A stretch of DNA of 64,000 nt from Heloderma charlesbogerti (GCA_026122225.1 JANEZZ010001374.1:1-64000), one strand, 5' to 3'. Shown: positions 22,536 through 33,482, numbered from the stretch's first letter. Translations and numbers: made by a program. Notes: a model not told the origin generated them from the sequence alone.

Positions 22536-23272
22536 CAACATCACCCACCATTAGAGTGGCCTTGTGTAAAAGAGCATTGCCTTTTATACGAGACGTTCTG
22601 CTTGATACATGTCACAGCCACAGTTATGCTTGATACCTTATTAAAAGTTATTTAAGTACCAGATAAACGTGAAATGATCTTATATTTAATCTGGACAGGG
22701 TCTCTGCACTTTTCCTCAGTACATTACATTTTATGTAAAGAGGTGAATAATGGAATGCAAATGATGTCTAAACATTCATATATTCCTTCTGCATTTGCAG
22801 ATTATGTCATTACGTGCATGATAGCCCGACTTGGTTTGCTGTTTATTTTTGAAGCATTTTGAAATAGAATTGCAGAACTGTGTGCATTGAAACACATGTT
22901 AAAATATGTCATTACACCAGACAGCCATTATATCCAAGCCTATGCGTTTCCATACTTTGCTGACTGTGAGCACACTTTTATTTATTTTAGAAAATGTACA
23001 TTCTGCCCTTCCACAAGAGAAAAATAGGGCTCAGTGCACTTTACATCATCCAGAAACAAAATAACTATATATCGCATTAACAGAGTGATCCTAAATTTAT
23101 CTCGGAGAGCTTCAACGATGGAGCATCCAAAATATCCAGAACCCTGCTGTGTCATGCCATGAGGATGGAGGTAAAGGAGGAGCAACATCACTGCCCCCTT
23201 TTCCCTTCCCCATAAACTTTTCTTTCTATTTATTTAACCAATTCCCTCCCACTGAAACCAATGGAAGGGAAC
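22536..23272. other. No recognisable feature apart from a weak LINE-like 3' motif
   Basis: TTTATTTATTTTAGAAAATG near 22977 and TGCACTTTACATCATCC at about 23035 resemble 3' ends of reptilian LINEs or SINEs, but the match is too short to name. Confidence 0.4.
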
Positions 23273-23281
23273 TGTTGTTGT

Positions 23282-24073
23282 TCAGTCGTTCAGTCGTGTC
23301 CGACTCTTCGTGACCCCATGGACCATAGCACGCCAGGCCTTCCTGTCCTGCGCTCTCTCCCGGAGTGTGCTCAAGTTCATATTCATTGCATCGCTGATGC
23401 TATCTAGCCATCTCATCCTCTGCCGTCCCCTTCTCCTTTTGCCTTCAGTCTTTCCCAGCATCAGGGTCTTTTCCAGAGAGTTTTCTCTTCGCATTAGGTG
23501 GCCAAAATATTTGAGCTTCAGCTTCAGTATCTGTCCTTCCAATGAGCACTCAGGGTTGATTTCCTTTAGGATGGACTGATTGGACCACCTTGCAGTCCAG
23601 GGGACTCGTAAGAGTCTTCTCCAGCACCACATTTCGAAAGCATCAATTCTTCGGCACTCAGCCTTCCTTATAGTCCAGCTCTCACAGCCATACGTTGCTA
23701 CTGGGAAAACCATAGCTTTGATTATACGAACCTTTGTCAGCAAGGTGATGTCTCTGCTTCTTGCTATACTGTCTAGGTGTGCCATAGCTTTCTTCCCAAG
23801 GAGCAAGCGTCTTTTAATTTCATGGCTACAGTCACCGTCTGCAGTGATCTTGGAGCCCAAGAAAGTAAAATCTGTCACTGCTTCCATTTCTTCCCCTTCT
23901 AAATGCCAGGAAGTGATGGGGCCACATGCCATGATCTTCGTTTTTTCAATGCTGAGTTTCAAACCAGCTTTTGCACTCTCCTCTTTCACCCTCAACAAGG
24001 GCTCTTTAGATCCTCTTCGCTTTCTGCCATTAGGGTGGTATTGTCTGTGTATCTGAGGTTGTTGATAATTCAC
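23282..24073 (-). pseudogene. BovB ORF2 C-terminal part with a damaged catalytic box
   Basis: This 263-codon frame begins just after the catalytic region and runs to the normal end AWRAMVHGVTKSRTRLND. In the correct frame, the reverse transcriptase box at about 24040 reads NNLRYTDNTTLMAES, where the intact family reads YADD (as in 32691-33101 and 51121-51465). The change to YTDN removes one catalytic aspartate. A TGA stop lies three residues upstream. The copy is inactive. Confidence 0.9.
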
Positions 24074-25368
24074 CCGGCAATCTTAATTCCAACCTGTGAT
24101 TCATCCAACCCTGCGTTTCTCATGATGTACTCTGCATATAAATTAAATAAGCAGGGCGACAATATACAGCCTTGTCGTACTCCTTTCCCAATTTTGAACC
24201 AATTGGTTGTTCCATGTCTGGTTCTTACTGTTGCTTCTTGACCCTCATACAGGTTTCTCAGGAGACAGGTAAGGTGGTCTGGTAACTCCCATCTCTTTAA
24301 GAATTTGCTACAGTTTGTTGTGATCCACACAATCAAAGGCTTTAGCCTAGTCAATGAAGCAGAAATAGACGTTTTTCTGGAATTCTCTTGCTTTCTCCAT
24401 GATCCAGCGAATGTTGGCGATTTGATCTCTAGTTCCTCTGCCTCTTCGAAACCCAGCTTGTACTTCCGGTAGTTTTCGGTTCGCATACTCCTGAAGCCTA
24501 GCTTGTAGGATTTTGAGCATAACCTTGCTGGCATGTGAAATGAGCGCAATTGTGCAGTAGTTTGAACACTCTTTGGCGTTGCCCTTCTTTGGAATTGGAA
24601 TGTAAACTTCCAGTCTTGTGGCCACTGTTGAGTGTTCCAAATGTGTTGGCATATTGAGTGCAGCACTTTAACAGCATCATCTTTTAGGATTTTAAATACC
24701 TCAGCTGGAATACTGTCATCTCCACTAGCTTTGTTGTTAGTAATGCTTCCTAAAGCCCACTTGACTTCACTCTCTATGATGTCCGGCTCAAGTTCAGTGA
24801 CCACACTATCATGGCTATCAGGGACATTCAGATGTTTCCTGTAGAGTTCTTCTGTGTATTCTTGCCACCTCTTCTTAATCTCATCTGCTTCTGTTAGGTC
24901 CCTGCCTTCTTTGTCCTTTATCATGCCCGTCTTTGCACAAAACGTTCCCTCGACATCTCCGATTTTCTTGAAGAGATCTCTAGTCTTTCCCATTCTCTTA
25001 TTTTCCTCGATTTCTTTGCATTGTTCATTTAAGAAGGCCTTCTTGTCTCTCCTTGCTATTCTCTGGAACTCTGCATTCAGTTGGATATATCTTCCCCTTT
25101 CTCCCTTGCTTTTCGCTTCCCTTCTTTCCTCAGCTACCTGTAAAGCCTCATCAGACAGCCACTTTGCTTTCTTGCATTTCTTTTTCTTTGGGATGGATTG
25201 AGTTGCTGCCTCCTGAACAATGTTACGGACCTCCGTCCATAGCTCCTCAGGCATTCTGTCTATCAGGTCTAATGCCTTAAATCTATTTGTCACCTCCAGT
25301 GTATATTCATAAGGGATATGATTTAGATCATACCTGAATGGTTTAGTGGTTTTCCCGGTGTTCTTCAA
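24070..25368 (-). pseudogene. BovB ORF2: linker and N-terminal reverse transcriptase (432-codon frame)
   Basis: The frame begins within ORF2 and includes LIDRMPEELWTEVRNIVQEA, IPKKKKCKKAKWLSDEALQV and ADEIKKRWQEYTEELYRK. Further on are NKASGDDSIPAEVFKILKDD and LPDHLTCLLRNLYEGQEATV, and it ends WFKIGKGVRQGCILSPCLFN. A stretch at about 24650-24340 is out of frame (the proper frame, with GFRRGRGTRDQIANIRWIME, is 24652-24347). The frame stays open across that shift by chance. Confidence 0.9.
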
Positions 25369-26388
25369 TTTAAGCCAAAATTTTGCAATAAGAAGCTCTT
25401 GATCTGAGCCACAGACAGTTCCAGGTCTTGTTTTTACTGACTGTATAGAGCTTCTCCATCTTTGGCTGCAAAGGACATAATCAATCTGATTTCGATATTG
25501 ACCATCTGGTGATGTCCATGTGTAGAGTCGCCTCTTGTGCAGTTGGAAAAGCGTGTTTGCTATGATCAGCGTGTTCTCTTGGCAAAACTCTATTAGCCTT
25601 TGTCCTGCTTCATTTTGTACACCAAGGCCATGCTTGCCGGTTATCCCGGTGATTTCTTGACTTCCTACTTTAGCATTCCAAACCCCTATGATGAAAAGGA
25701 CATCTTTTTTGGTGTTAGTTCTAGAAGGTGTTGTAGGTCATCATAGAACCGATCAACCTCAGCTTCTTCGGCCTCAGTGGTTGGGGCTCTGCTCTTCCCC
25801 AGTAGTATATTGGACACCTTCCGACCCGAGGGGCTCATCTTCCGGCGTCATATCTTTTAGCCTTGTGATACATCACATGGGGTTTTCTTGGCAAGAATAC
25901 TGGAGTGGGTTGCCATTTCCTGCTCCAGTGGACCACATTTTGTCAGAACTCTCCACCTTGACCTGTCCATCTTGGGTGGCCCTGCACGACATAGCTTATG
26001 GCTTCACTGAATTACGCAAGCCCCTTCACCATAACAAGGCAATGATCCATGAAGGGGAATGGAAGGGAATTAATCTACATCAATTCCAGGGCTGGTGTAG
26101 ATTACCAGACTTTGGGAGGAAAACATCTGAGAGCCAGGAGAGCAGTCAATAGGGGTGGACGAAAGTCACTTACCTGTCCTTGAAAGACATTCACGGTGGG
26201 GGGGAGGCGCTTCGCTGGTCCCCCCGTGAAGTTCAGGCCGGGGGGGAGGCTTCCCGCCTCACCCCAGCCAAAATTCAGGCTGGGGGGGAGGCTTCCCGCC
26301 TCGCCCTGGCCGAAATTCAGGCCGGGGAGGAGGCTTCCCGCCTCGCCCGGCCGCGAATGCGAAAGTTAAAAAAAAAAAAAACTCCCCC

Positions 26389-26482
26389 TGATAGGCTACG
26401 TGACGATTGACGTAGCCTATCACGGCTGACTTTGCAAATCTAGCCGTGATAGGCTACGTGAATCGTCACGTAGCCTATCAGG
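26389..26482. repeat. Nested palindrome core of copy A
   Basis: Two local hairpins (GATAGGCTACGT ... ACGTAGCCTATC) are separated by a spacer whose ends (ACGGCT and AGCCGT) also pair. The whole block is therefore a palindrome made of two palindromes. The same plan is seen at about 48664-48755 and 57098-57198. Confidence 0.88.
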
Positions 26483-26508
26483 GGGCGTTTTTTTTTTCTT
26501 TTATTGCA

Positions 26509-26615
26509 ATGGCGGCGGCGGCAGCCGGTCGAAAGACCCGCTGCCGCTCCCGCCCCGCTCGAACACCCGCCGAACCGCCGGCCGGACCCGCCGCTGGGAG
26601 GGACATTCAGCGAAG
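26509..26615 (+). other. Exon-like ATG frame ending at a splice donor (copy A)
   Basis: An ATG at 26509 opens a 35-codon frame (starting MAAAAAGRKTRCRS) that stays open to CGAAG|GTAAGT at 26615/26616, ending in phase 2. The equivalent segment in copy B has the same length and phase, and in copy C the same phase with 45 bp less. Because the region is GC-rich, several frames on both strands are open, so coding function is only a hypothesis. Confidence 0.4.
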
Positions 26616-26757
26616 GTAAGTCCCATCCCGGGGGGGGTGCGGGGGGCGGGGGGTGTTCAGAGGATTTCTCCCCAAAACTTGTTCGGGGGGCCGAACACGT
26701 TGGTGCTCGGCCCCCCGAAGTTTCGGGGAGAAATTCTCTGCCAACCCTAGCGGTCAA

Positions 26758-27842
26758 TCCTTTGGATCTACAGTCCCACCCATACTGTACCCAACACACA
26801 CAAACCCAGCATGCCCGCTCCACCTGCAGCAGTGTTCTGATGTTGGAGAGTAAGGGTGCCCTGCATTGCCTGTAGCAGACTCAGTGAAAGACTGACCACA
26901 AGGCAAAGTAATAAATCAGGCCAATGTTGCAGCAGACATGTTTCAGTGCAAGGGAGTTCAGGTGAAGGCAGAAGTGGTCAAGATAACAGGCAGTGGTCAA
27001 ACAGAGTTAGGCAATCAGATACATATGCAACCCAATGGCAGAGTCAAGCAGGAGTCCAAGGTCTGTAGCACAGAGGTTCAGTCACAAGGCAGGGTCAGGA
27101 AAACAAGAGACAAGGCAGTAGAAGCTGATAAGATGTTGTTTCCAGTGGCTAGACAGATGCTGAAGGCTTATAACTACAAAAGCTGCTTATCCCCAACCAG
27201 GCTTAGAGGCTGTCCATTAAAGCTCTCTGGTCAGAACCCTACTTAAGAGGAGTCACTTTCTCCAGAGGAGACCTACTTTGTAAGCAAGCACTCCTTACAG
27301 GAGGCCTACTGGCCTGTCGCTTGAGGCAATGTTGATCCTGGGGGCCGAGGGTTGCTCAGCCTCTACTTCAGAGGCAGAGTCCCCTCCCCCTGACAGGAAA
27401 GGAGCTGTAGCCTTCTCTCCTGAAGGCCCAGGCTCCTCCTGGTCTGGTGCAAGCAACTGATCTAGTGTGCCCTCAGTTTCTGGAAGCTCTAGTTCTTCCT
27501 TTGAGCAAGATTCCTCTAGTGGAGGCATGACAAAGGGCTGCAGAAGTTTCCATGGGAGCTGGGATGGAGGATCAGATCTTCCCCTCTGAGGGCAGACCTC
27601 TCCCTCTATTCTTGGTGGGGGAAATCCAATCCTTCTTACAACTCCTAGGATGCCCTACCAAGGACCATAGGCTTGCATCTTAAACAACAACAAAAATGAG
27701 ATGTACATTTGGGTTGTAGGCTACCTATTTAAGGGGATCTTGACTGGCATTGATTTAAGTCAACAAATTATGATCACTAAATATTAAGAGTCAGCTTTAA
27801 GAAGTGGAGCCTGGCATATGCACCAACTGTCCCTATTTTAGG
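26758..27842. other. Unassigned stretch with an open frame on the minus strand
   Basis: 26780-27280 has many CAGG, GTCA and AGGC words and may be an unrecognised repeat. The minus-strand frame at 27528-27295 (starting MPPLEESCSKEELELPETEG) is acidic and proline-rich, but I recognise no family. No splice sites or repeat ends were clear. Confidence 0.3.
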
Positions 27843-27940
27843 ATACAATTCTGTACCCACTTACCTGGGAGTAAGACCCACTGAACTCAGTGAGACTTTC
27901 TTCTGAGTAGACATGCATAAGATTGTGCTGTTACTCCATA
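27843..27940. repeat. Short palindromic MITE-like repeat (AGTAAG family)
   Basis: CTTACCTGGGAGTAAGACCC and GACTTTCTTCTGAGTAGACA with ends near ACAATTCTGTACCC and GCATAAGATTGT form imperfect inverted arms. Other copies lie near 15108, 30427, 34462, 34848, 50060, 52535, 52628, 59375, 59525 and 62035. Confidence 0.7.
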
Positions 27941-29556
27941 TGCCTTGTTACCTGTACCTGATAAATCACTATACCTATTTTGTACCTATTTGTGCCATTT
28001 AGGGATACCTTGTTGGAAAAAGAGTGAGTTGTAGCACAACTGTAATTCTTCAGGGTTCAGCTCCCTCCCCAGGATCTCTAGAAGTTAAAGCTCTGGGTGG
28101 GGTATGTATGGATGCATGTTGTCCCTAGTAAACATGCATGTAAGCACATATGCACAAACTAGAATGGCCAATTATGCGTTGCCAAAGGACAAAAGAGGGC
28201 AAAAAAAAAAGAATATGCTAATTTATGTGTATAGATGCAAATTTAGAAAGAATTGTTATAACTTAGTAGAAATACAATATATCTTACCATTGTGGGGAAG
28301 TCTGTGACCAATTGACCTGGGTGCCTGCTCAGTCTGCTCTCCAGGAGCTGATGGGCAACTTCAATGCCCTTCCTCTCTCATCTTATGGTTCTTTATCTGG
28401 CCTCGGACTGGCTTTCAAATAGATGACACATACAAATACAGGACTGTCCCCTGCAAAGGACACCCTAGCATGAATGCTAAGGCACCATGTGATGCAATTT
28501 CACACACTGCATCTGCTGAAGTATATTTTGAACTGTGGCAGAATATTGTCAGGCAGTTATGATGTTTACTGTACCTTTAGCCAAAGGAATACATGCTGTC
28601 TTGGCTTTTAAATCATTGGAGGGGCAGAGAAAATAAAACAACACCAAACAGATGGAATAGGGCCTTCAGCAATGAATGATAACATCCTTGGCATGACAAT
28701 AGCATGTCCCTGTTTTGATTTGTGAAAAGTTGGACAGCATGCGGCATGCCATAGTTTGAAGGGAAAGGAGTAGGAGTTTGCTTACAAGTATAATACCACC
28801 ACAGGACCTCTGCTAATCCTGCCAAGTTGGACTGCCAGTTAGAACCTCTTTTCAAATTTCCATTGTTCTCAACAGATTTCTTAACTTGCTCTTAGCCATA
28901 AAGGTGTTGCCATGCCCTGCCTAATGAAGGGATACAAAAAGTGTGGTCTGCCAAGCCACATCTGACAGCCCACCAGAGCCACCCCCTGCACCCCTCAGTG
29001 GTACTCTATGGGGTTTCCTGCACTAGTGCTAGCAAGGGAATCCCTCTCTTTGATAGAGATCATAGATAAGGAAGGGATTTCCTGGCTAGTGCTGGCCCTA
29101 GCAAGGGAATTCCCTTGCTCTTGTGTGTGTGCATGCATTTTTGTGTGCATGCATGTGTGACGGTAAGTCTCAACCACAGACAGTGCTTGAACTATCTAGC
29201 CCTGTTGATTTTACTTCTTTTAACCAGAGAGTTCTTTTAATCAGAGAATCCCTTATAGCAATGAAAAACAGTGATAGAATATACAGACACTCCTTTTTTT
29301 AAAAAAACAACAACACCAAAAACACCAAGAATTTCAATTTACTCTACTGCACTGTGAATGTGAAAATGTGTTGAGGTATGGCTTGGATGAGTTGTAAATT
29401 TTGACTTATAGATCCTTCCTTAGACATTGTAATAGAGAAAGCAATAAGCAGAATCCAAGTCAGATACATTTAATCAAAATTTGTCACTTCCCCCTCCCAT
29501 TTTTAGGAAGCTTGCCACTATTGTTTTTGTTCCCATGTGCCATGAGTTTTGAAGAA
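27941..29556. other. No recognisable feature
   Basis: A (TG)-rich and GCATGC-rich tract lies at about 29124-29160. Nothing else is assignable. Confidence 0.4.
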
Positions 29557-29694
29557 CAGGGGTAAAGGACCTGTGTCCCTCAAGATGCTGTTGGACTCCA
29601 GCTCCCATCAGCCCCACCCAGTATGGCCAGTGGGCAGGGATATGGGAGTCCAGCAAACATCTGGAGGGCCGCAGATTGACCTCCCATGCCCTAG
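29557..29694. mobile_element. hAT MITE (CAACTCCCAT type)
   Basis: Starts CAGGGGTAAAGGACCTGTG and ends CTCCCATGCCCTA. The inner arms GGACTCCAGCTCCCATCAGC and ATATGGGAGTCCAGC pair. No convincing target duplication is visible, possibly because a 5S-derived SINE directly abuts the right end. Confidence 0.75.
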
Positions 29695-29832
29695 AGCATG
29701 GTCTGTCCTACAGCCACCTTCCTGAAGCTAAGCAGGTCTGCATCTGGTCAATGCATTGCTGGGAGAATGCCAGGAAGCCCCATTTTCACCACAAGGTTTC
29801 GTGATGGAAGAAAGGCAGAACGAAAGTGTACT
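29695..29832 (+). mobile_element. 5S rRNA-derived SINE
   Basis: CTGAAGCTAAGCAGGTCTGC and CTGGTCAATGCATTGCTGGG correspond to the 5S rRNA internal control region (box A, intermediate element and box C), with changes. A short non-5S tail ending CTCAATAAA follows. This is the layout of 5S-derived SINEs known in reptiles. The copy is diverged. Confidence 0.75.
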
Positions 29833-30032
29833 CAATAAAGAAAAATATAGGAAAACCCTCTTTTCTTCTGGCAAGTCATGACAGCGTTGAACAGGTGGGG
29901 AAAGCTGAGAAAAGGATTTTTGCCTTCACACTGCTGTTAAATGCACACGAGACCCATCAGGTAGCCATGATATCATCAACTGCTGCTGACACCTCTTTTA
30001 CATTTGAGGCTGAGGTTAATCTTTTCAAAATA

Positions 30033-30106
30033 CACCCTCCAGATGTGTTGAACTACAACTCCTATGATCCCCCTGGAAAGCACCAGGTTGGGGAAGGCTG
30101 GAATAT
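30033..30106. repeat. hAT MITE fragment
   Basis: ACACCCTCCAGATGTGTTG, AACTACAACTCCTATGATCC and GCACCAGGTTGGGGAAGGCT are both outer arms of the common MITE, with the middle deleted. Confidence 0.65.
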
Positions 30107-30166
30107 ATGGGCACTACAAAGGTGCATGCATAGGCACACTGCACAAAGAAGCACAATTTTCCCCAA

Positions 30167-30345
30167 TTAACCTGTGGAATTCACTACCACAAGATGTGGC
30201 GATGGCCACAAACTTAGATGGCTTTTTAAAAGATTTGATAAATGTGTGGAGAAGCCTGTCAACAACCTTGATAGCTAAGTACATATTCAAAGCCTGGAGA
30301 CAGTATGCCTTTGAATTCTGGGTACAAAAAAGGACCCAGGAATAG
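30167..30345 (+). repeat. L2/CR1-superfamily LINE 3' fragment
   Basis: Encodes NLWNSLPQDVAMATNLDGFL near its start, as in the 6376 and 57575 copies. It then diverges, and the usual terminal segment is missing. Confidence 0.65.
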
Positions 30346-30426
30346 ACTGCTGCCTTCATCCCCTGCCTCTAAGCTTCTGATAACTGTGGCTGGCCACAGT
30401 CAGAAAAAGGAAGCAGGACCAAGGCT

Positions 30427-30512
30427 GCAATCCCAAACCCACTTACCTGGGAGTAAGCCTCACTAAAATCAATGGGATTTATTTCTGAATAGACATGTAC
30501 AGGATGGCACCT
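30427..30512. repeat. Short palindromic MITE-like repeat (AGTAAG family)
   Basis: CCACTTACCTGGGAGTAAGC, AAAATCAATGGGATTTATTT and AATAGACATGTACAGGAT are the arms of the family described at 27843. Confidence 0.7.
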
Positions 30513-32042
30513 TTGGTCTGATTCAGCAGGGCTCTTTTTATGTTCTACAGTGCAAACTCTACTTAGCCATGACCTAGGTTCATGAGAATGATATGCAAGT
30601 GTAGTGATACTGTAATACACAAACAGCCCTAAAACTGATGATATATTTGTAATGCAACTGTCATTGCTGAAGAAGTTACTAACCCTACCTTGATCCCATT
30701 AAAAGTGTGTGTGTGTATATATATATACACACACACATATGGCATGTGGAAATATAGGGTTGGTATCTATTTAGAATTTTAATGTTTTCCCTTTTCTATT
30801 TCCCAGTAAACAGCTCTGCAAAAGCAATATAAAATGCTTCCAACGGGGTAATTGTAAAGAATAATACACTGTACCTGACAAAGACAAAATGTGCCATACG
30901 CTCCCTTCCTAGGACTGTTAGACAGCACTTTAAAGTAGTTTAATCAAAAAGATGGTTATTTGGTTTAAATGAGAATAATACATTATTTAATGGATTGGGA
31001 CACATCAGCAAGTGCTCTGTACCTCCAGATATTTCTTTAGCTCAGAGGACAGATCAGGGGATGAGGAGTGGGGGAAATATTGTAAAGTAGGTCATGTGGA
31101 CCTGTGAAAAGGGGAAGGTATCATACAGATGAGATGTGCTAATGTTTCATTTTATGATTTCAGCAGCTCTTGATTGCTTTATTAAGAGATTATTATCTAT
31201 GTACCTGAGAATAATGTGCTAAGACTTCTTACAACTATGGCTCTATACATAGACCATTGAAGATAATGAAGAACATATGCATTTTAGTATTTACATTTTT
31301 CTTTCATCACATGATGAAAGTACATCCCTCCCACATGTACCTTTAGATAGAAGCTATCTGCCTGAAACGCTGTGAATGCTAATAAGACAAGAACAGACTG
31401 CTAATACAATGCTTCAGCTTCTTACAGGAAGTTTTTTTTAAAGGCTCAGAATAGGGCAATCTGTTCACTCCTCTTGCCTGCCCTGAAGTGGGGTAGTAGG
31501 ATGTTGAAGGTGTGGATTTGGTTTCATGGTAGCACAGTCTCTGCAGGAGTGCCTGGATCTTAGCACTCTTCCATCTTTTCCTAGAGGTGTGGCTTAGAGC
31601 ATCTCTGCACCAAATCCCACATTTAAAACGGGGCTTCCTGCTTCCATTTTAAATACAGGATCACAACAGACTCCCTTTACATGTGCTTCCTTCCCCTTCT
31701 TTTCCCTCTTATCTGAATCTTCCATATTTTTCATTATACAGCCAATAAATGGCAATGTGCTCTAGCTCCTTGTATTGCAGTTTTCCTTTTTTCAGGAGGG
31801 AACTCAAGCAGAACTCAAACACTGTAATTTGGTAGCTCATTATCTCCAATTTTTTAAAAAATGGAATAAAGGTGTGGGAGATGCCATGGAGGTTGACGAC
31901 ATCATCTAAAGGACCCACAAACTTCCATGAGTAACTAATCTCAATAGGAGGATAAAATATCTGTGTGAAGAAGCCCCTTGGTGACCAACTGGCAAGGTAA
32001 ACATATTGTCCCCTTTGAAAACCTTCATTATTTCCTTTCCGG
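30513..32042. other. Mostly unassigned, with a TG/TA/CA palindromic microsatellite
   Basis: A (GT)n(AT)n(AC)n tract at 30705-30738 is self-complementary. Apart from this I see nothing assignable. Confidence 0.45.
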
Positions 32043-33482
32043 TTGTTGTTTATTCGGTCAGTCGCTTCCGACCCTTTGTGACTTCATGGACCAGCCCACA
32101 CCAGAGCTTCCTGTCGGCCGTCGCCACCCCCAGCTCCCCCAAGGTCGAGTCCGTCACCTCCAGAATATCATCCATCCATATTGCCCTTGGTCGGCCCCTT
32201 TTCCTTTTGCCTTCCACTTTCCCTAGCATCAGCATCTTCTCCAGGGTAACCTGTCTTCTCATTATTTGGCCAAAGTACTTCAGTTTTGCCTTTAATAGTA
32301 TTCCCTCAAGTCAGCAGTCTGGCTTTATTTCCTGGAGGATGGACTGGTTTGATCTTCTTGCAGTCCAAGGCACTCTCAGAATTTTCCTCCAGCACCACAG
32401 TTCAAAAGCATCTATCTTCCTTTGCTCAGCCTTCCTTATAGTCCAGCTCTTGCAGCCATAGATTACTGCGGGGAATACCATTGCTTTAACTATGTGGACC
32501 TTTGTTGTCAGTGTGATGTCTCTGCTCTTAGTCTTAACTATTTTATCAAGATTTGTCATTGCTCTCCTCCCAAGAAGTAAACGTCTTCTGATTTCCTGGC
32601 TGCAGTCAGCATCTGCAGTAATCTTTGAGCCTAGAAAGACAAAGTCTGTCACTGCCTCCATGTTTTCTCCCTCTATTTGCCAGTTATCAATCAAGCTGGT
32701 TGCCATAATCTTGGTTTTTTTAGGTTTAACTGCAACCCAGCTTTTGCACTTTCTTCTTTCACCTTCATCAGAAGGTTCCTCAGCTCCTTCTCATTTTCAG
32801 CCATCAAAGTGGTATCATCTGCATATCTGAGATTGTTAATGTTTCTTCCAGCGATTTTAACTCCAGCCTTGGCTTCATCAGGCCCAGCACGTCGCATGAT
32901 GTGTTCTGCGTACAGGTTGAATAGGTAGGGTGAGAGTATACAACCCTGCTGTACTCCTTTCCCAATCTTAAACCAGTCCGTTGTTTCGTGGTCTGTTCTT
33001 ACCGTTGCTACTTGGTCGTTATACAGATTCCTCAGGAGGCAGACAAGATGACTTGGTATCCCCATACCACCAAGAACTTGCCACAATTTGTGATGATCCA
33101 CACAGTCAAAGGCTTTAGAATAGTCACTAAAACAGAAGTAGTTGTTTTTCTGAAACTCCCTGGCTTTCTCCGTTATCCAGTGGATATTGGCAATTTGGTC
33201 TCGGGTTCCTCTGCCTTTTCAAAACTCAGCTTGTACATCTGGCAATTGTCGTTCCATGAATTGCTGCAAGATCTTGAGCATTCCCTTGCTGGCATGTGAA
33301 ATAAGTGCCACTGTTCGATAGTTTGAACATTCTTTGGTGCTTCCCATTTTTGGTATGGGGATATAAGTTGATTTTTTCCAATCTGTTGGCCATTCTTGTG
33401 TTTTCCAAATTTGCTGGCATATGGCATGCATCACCTTGACAGCATCACCTTGACAGCTCCTTTCCGTTAGGCAACATTTTAT
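32043..33482 (-). pseudogene. BovB/RTE LINE, second subfamily, 5'-truncated
   Basis: The 3' end reads (reversed) TTGTTGTTTATTCGGTCAGT, differing from the first BovB subfamily. Minus-strand frames give reverse transcriptase fragments: ALISHASKGMLKILQQ (33485-33219), LVCLLRNLYNDQVATVRTDH and NNLRYADDTTLMAENEKELR (33101-32691). The C-terminal part has YGCKSWTIRKAEQRKIDAFE (32706-32311). The catalytic YADD is intact but the frames are broken by shifts. At about 33429-33460 a 16-bp unit (TGCATCACCTTGACAG-like) is tandemly repeated. Confidence 0.92.

Larger units (their letters stand above)
23273..26062 (-). mobile_element. BovB/RTE LINE, long copy with an internal deletion
   Basis: The element's 3' end is at 23273 (CAACAA tail reversed as TTGTTGTTCAGTCG) and its 5' end is near 26062. 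It covers the 5' leader, a fragment of endonuclease, the linker and the reverse transcriptase. Compared with 39833-41090, it lacks about 430 bp at about 25787, where most of the endonuclease should be. The 26062 end lies about 90 bp from the palindromic hAT element at 26150. Confidence 0.93.
26150..26749 (+). mobile_element. Palindromic hAT-like element, copy A (complete)
   Basis: The 600-bp element runs from TAGGGGTGGACGAAAG to AAATTCTCTGCCAACCCTA. The flanks GCAGTCAA (26142-26149) and GCGGTCAA (26750-26757) match at 7/8, the 8-bp duplication of hAT elements. The ends resemble the Ac terminal motif TAGGGATG. The interior has three parts. A GC-rich left arm carries 51-bp in-frame repeats at about 26228-26345. 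A palindrome core at 26389-26482 is built from GATAGGCTACGT and its complement. A GC-rich right arm has an ATG at 26509 and a GTAAGT donor at 26616. No transposase is encoded. Confidence 0.88.

Noticed and set aside
26440..26875. Frames of 123-127 codons across copy A
   Set aside because: They run through the element ends and the target duplication, so they are by-products of GC-rich arms and not a gene.
27295..27528. 77-codon acidic minus-strand frame
   Set aside because: It looks protein-like, but I could not match it to a family and saw no neighbouring exons or repeat structure.
29001..29120. CTAGTGCTAGCAAGGGAATC-type inverted or direct repeats
   Set aside because: Similarity between the two parts is partial and no termini or duplications were found.
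33429..33465. Regulatory or CRISPR-like repeat
   Set aside because: The 16-bp tandem unit is a simple duplication inside a dead BovB; no repeat-spacer arrangement exists anywhere in the window.
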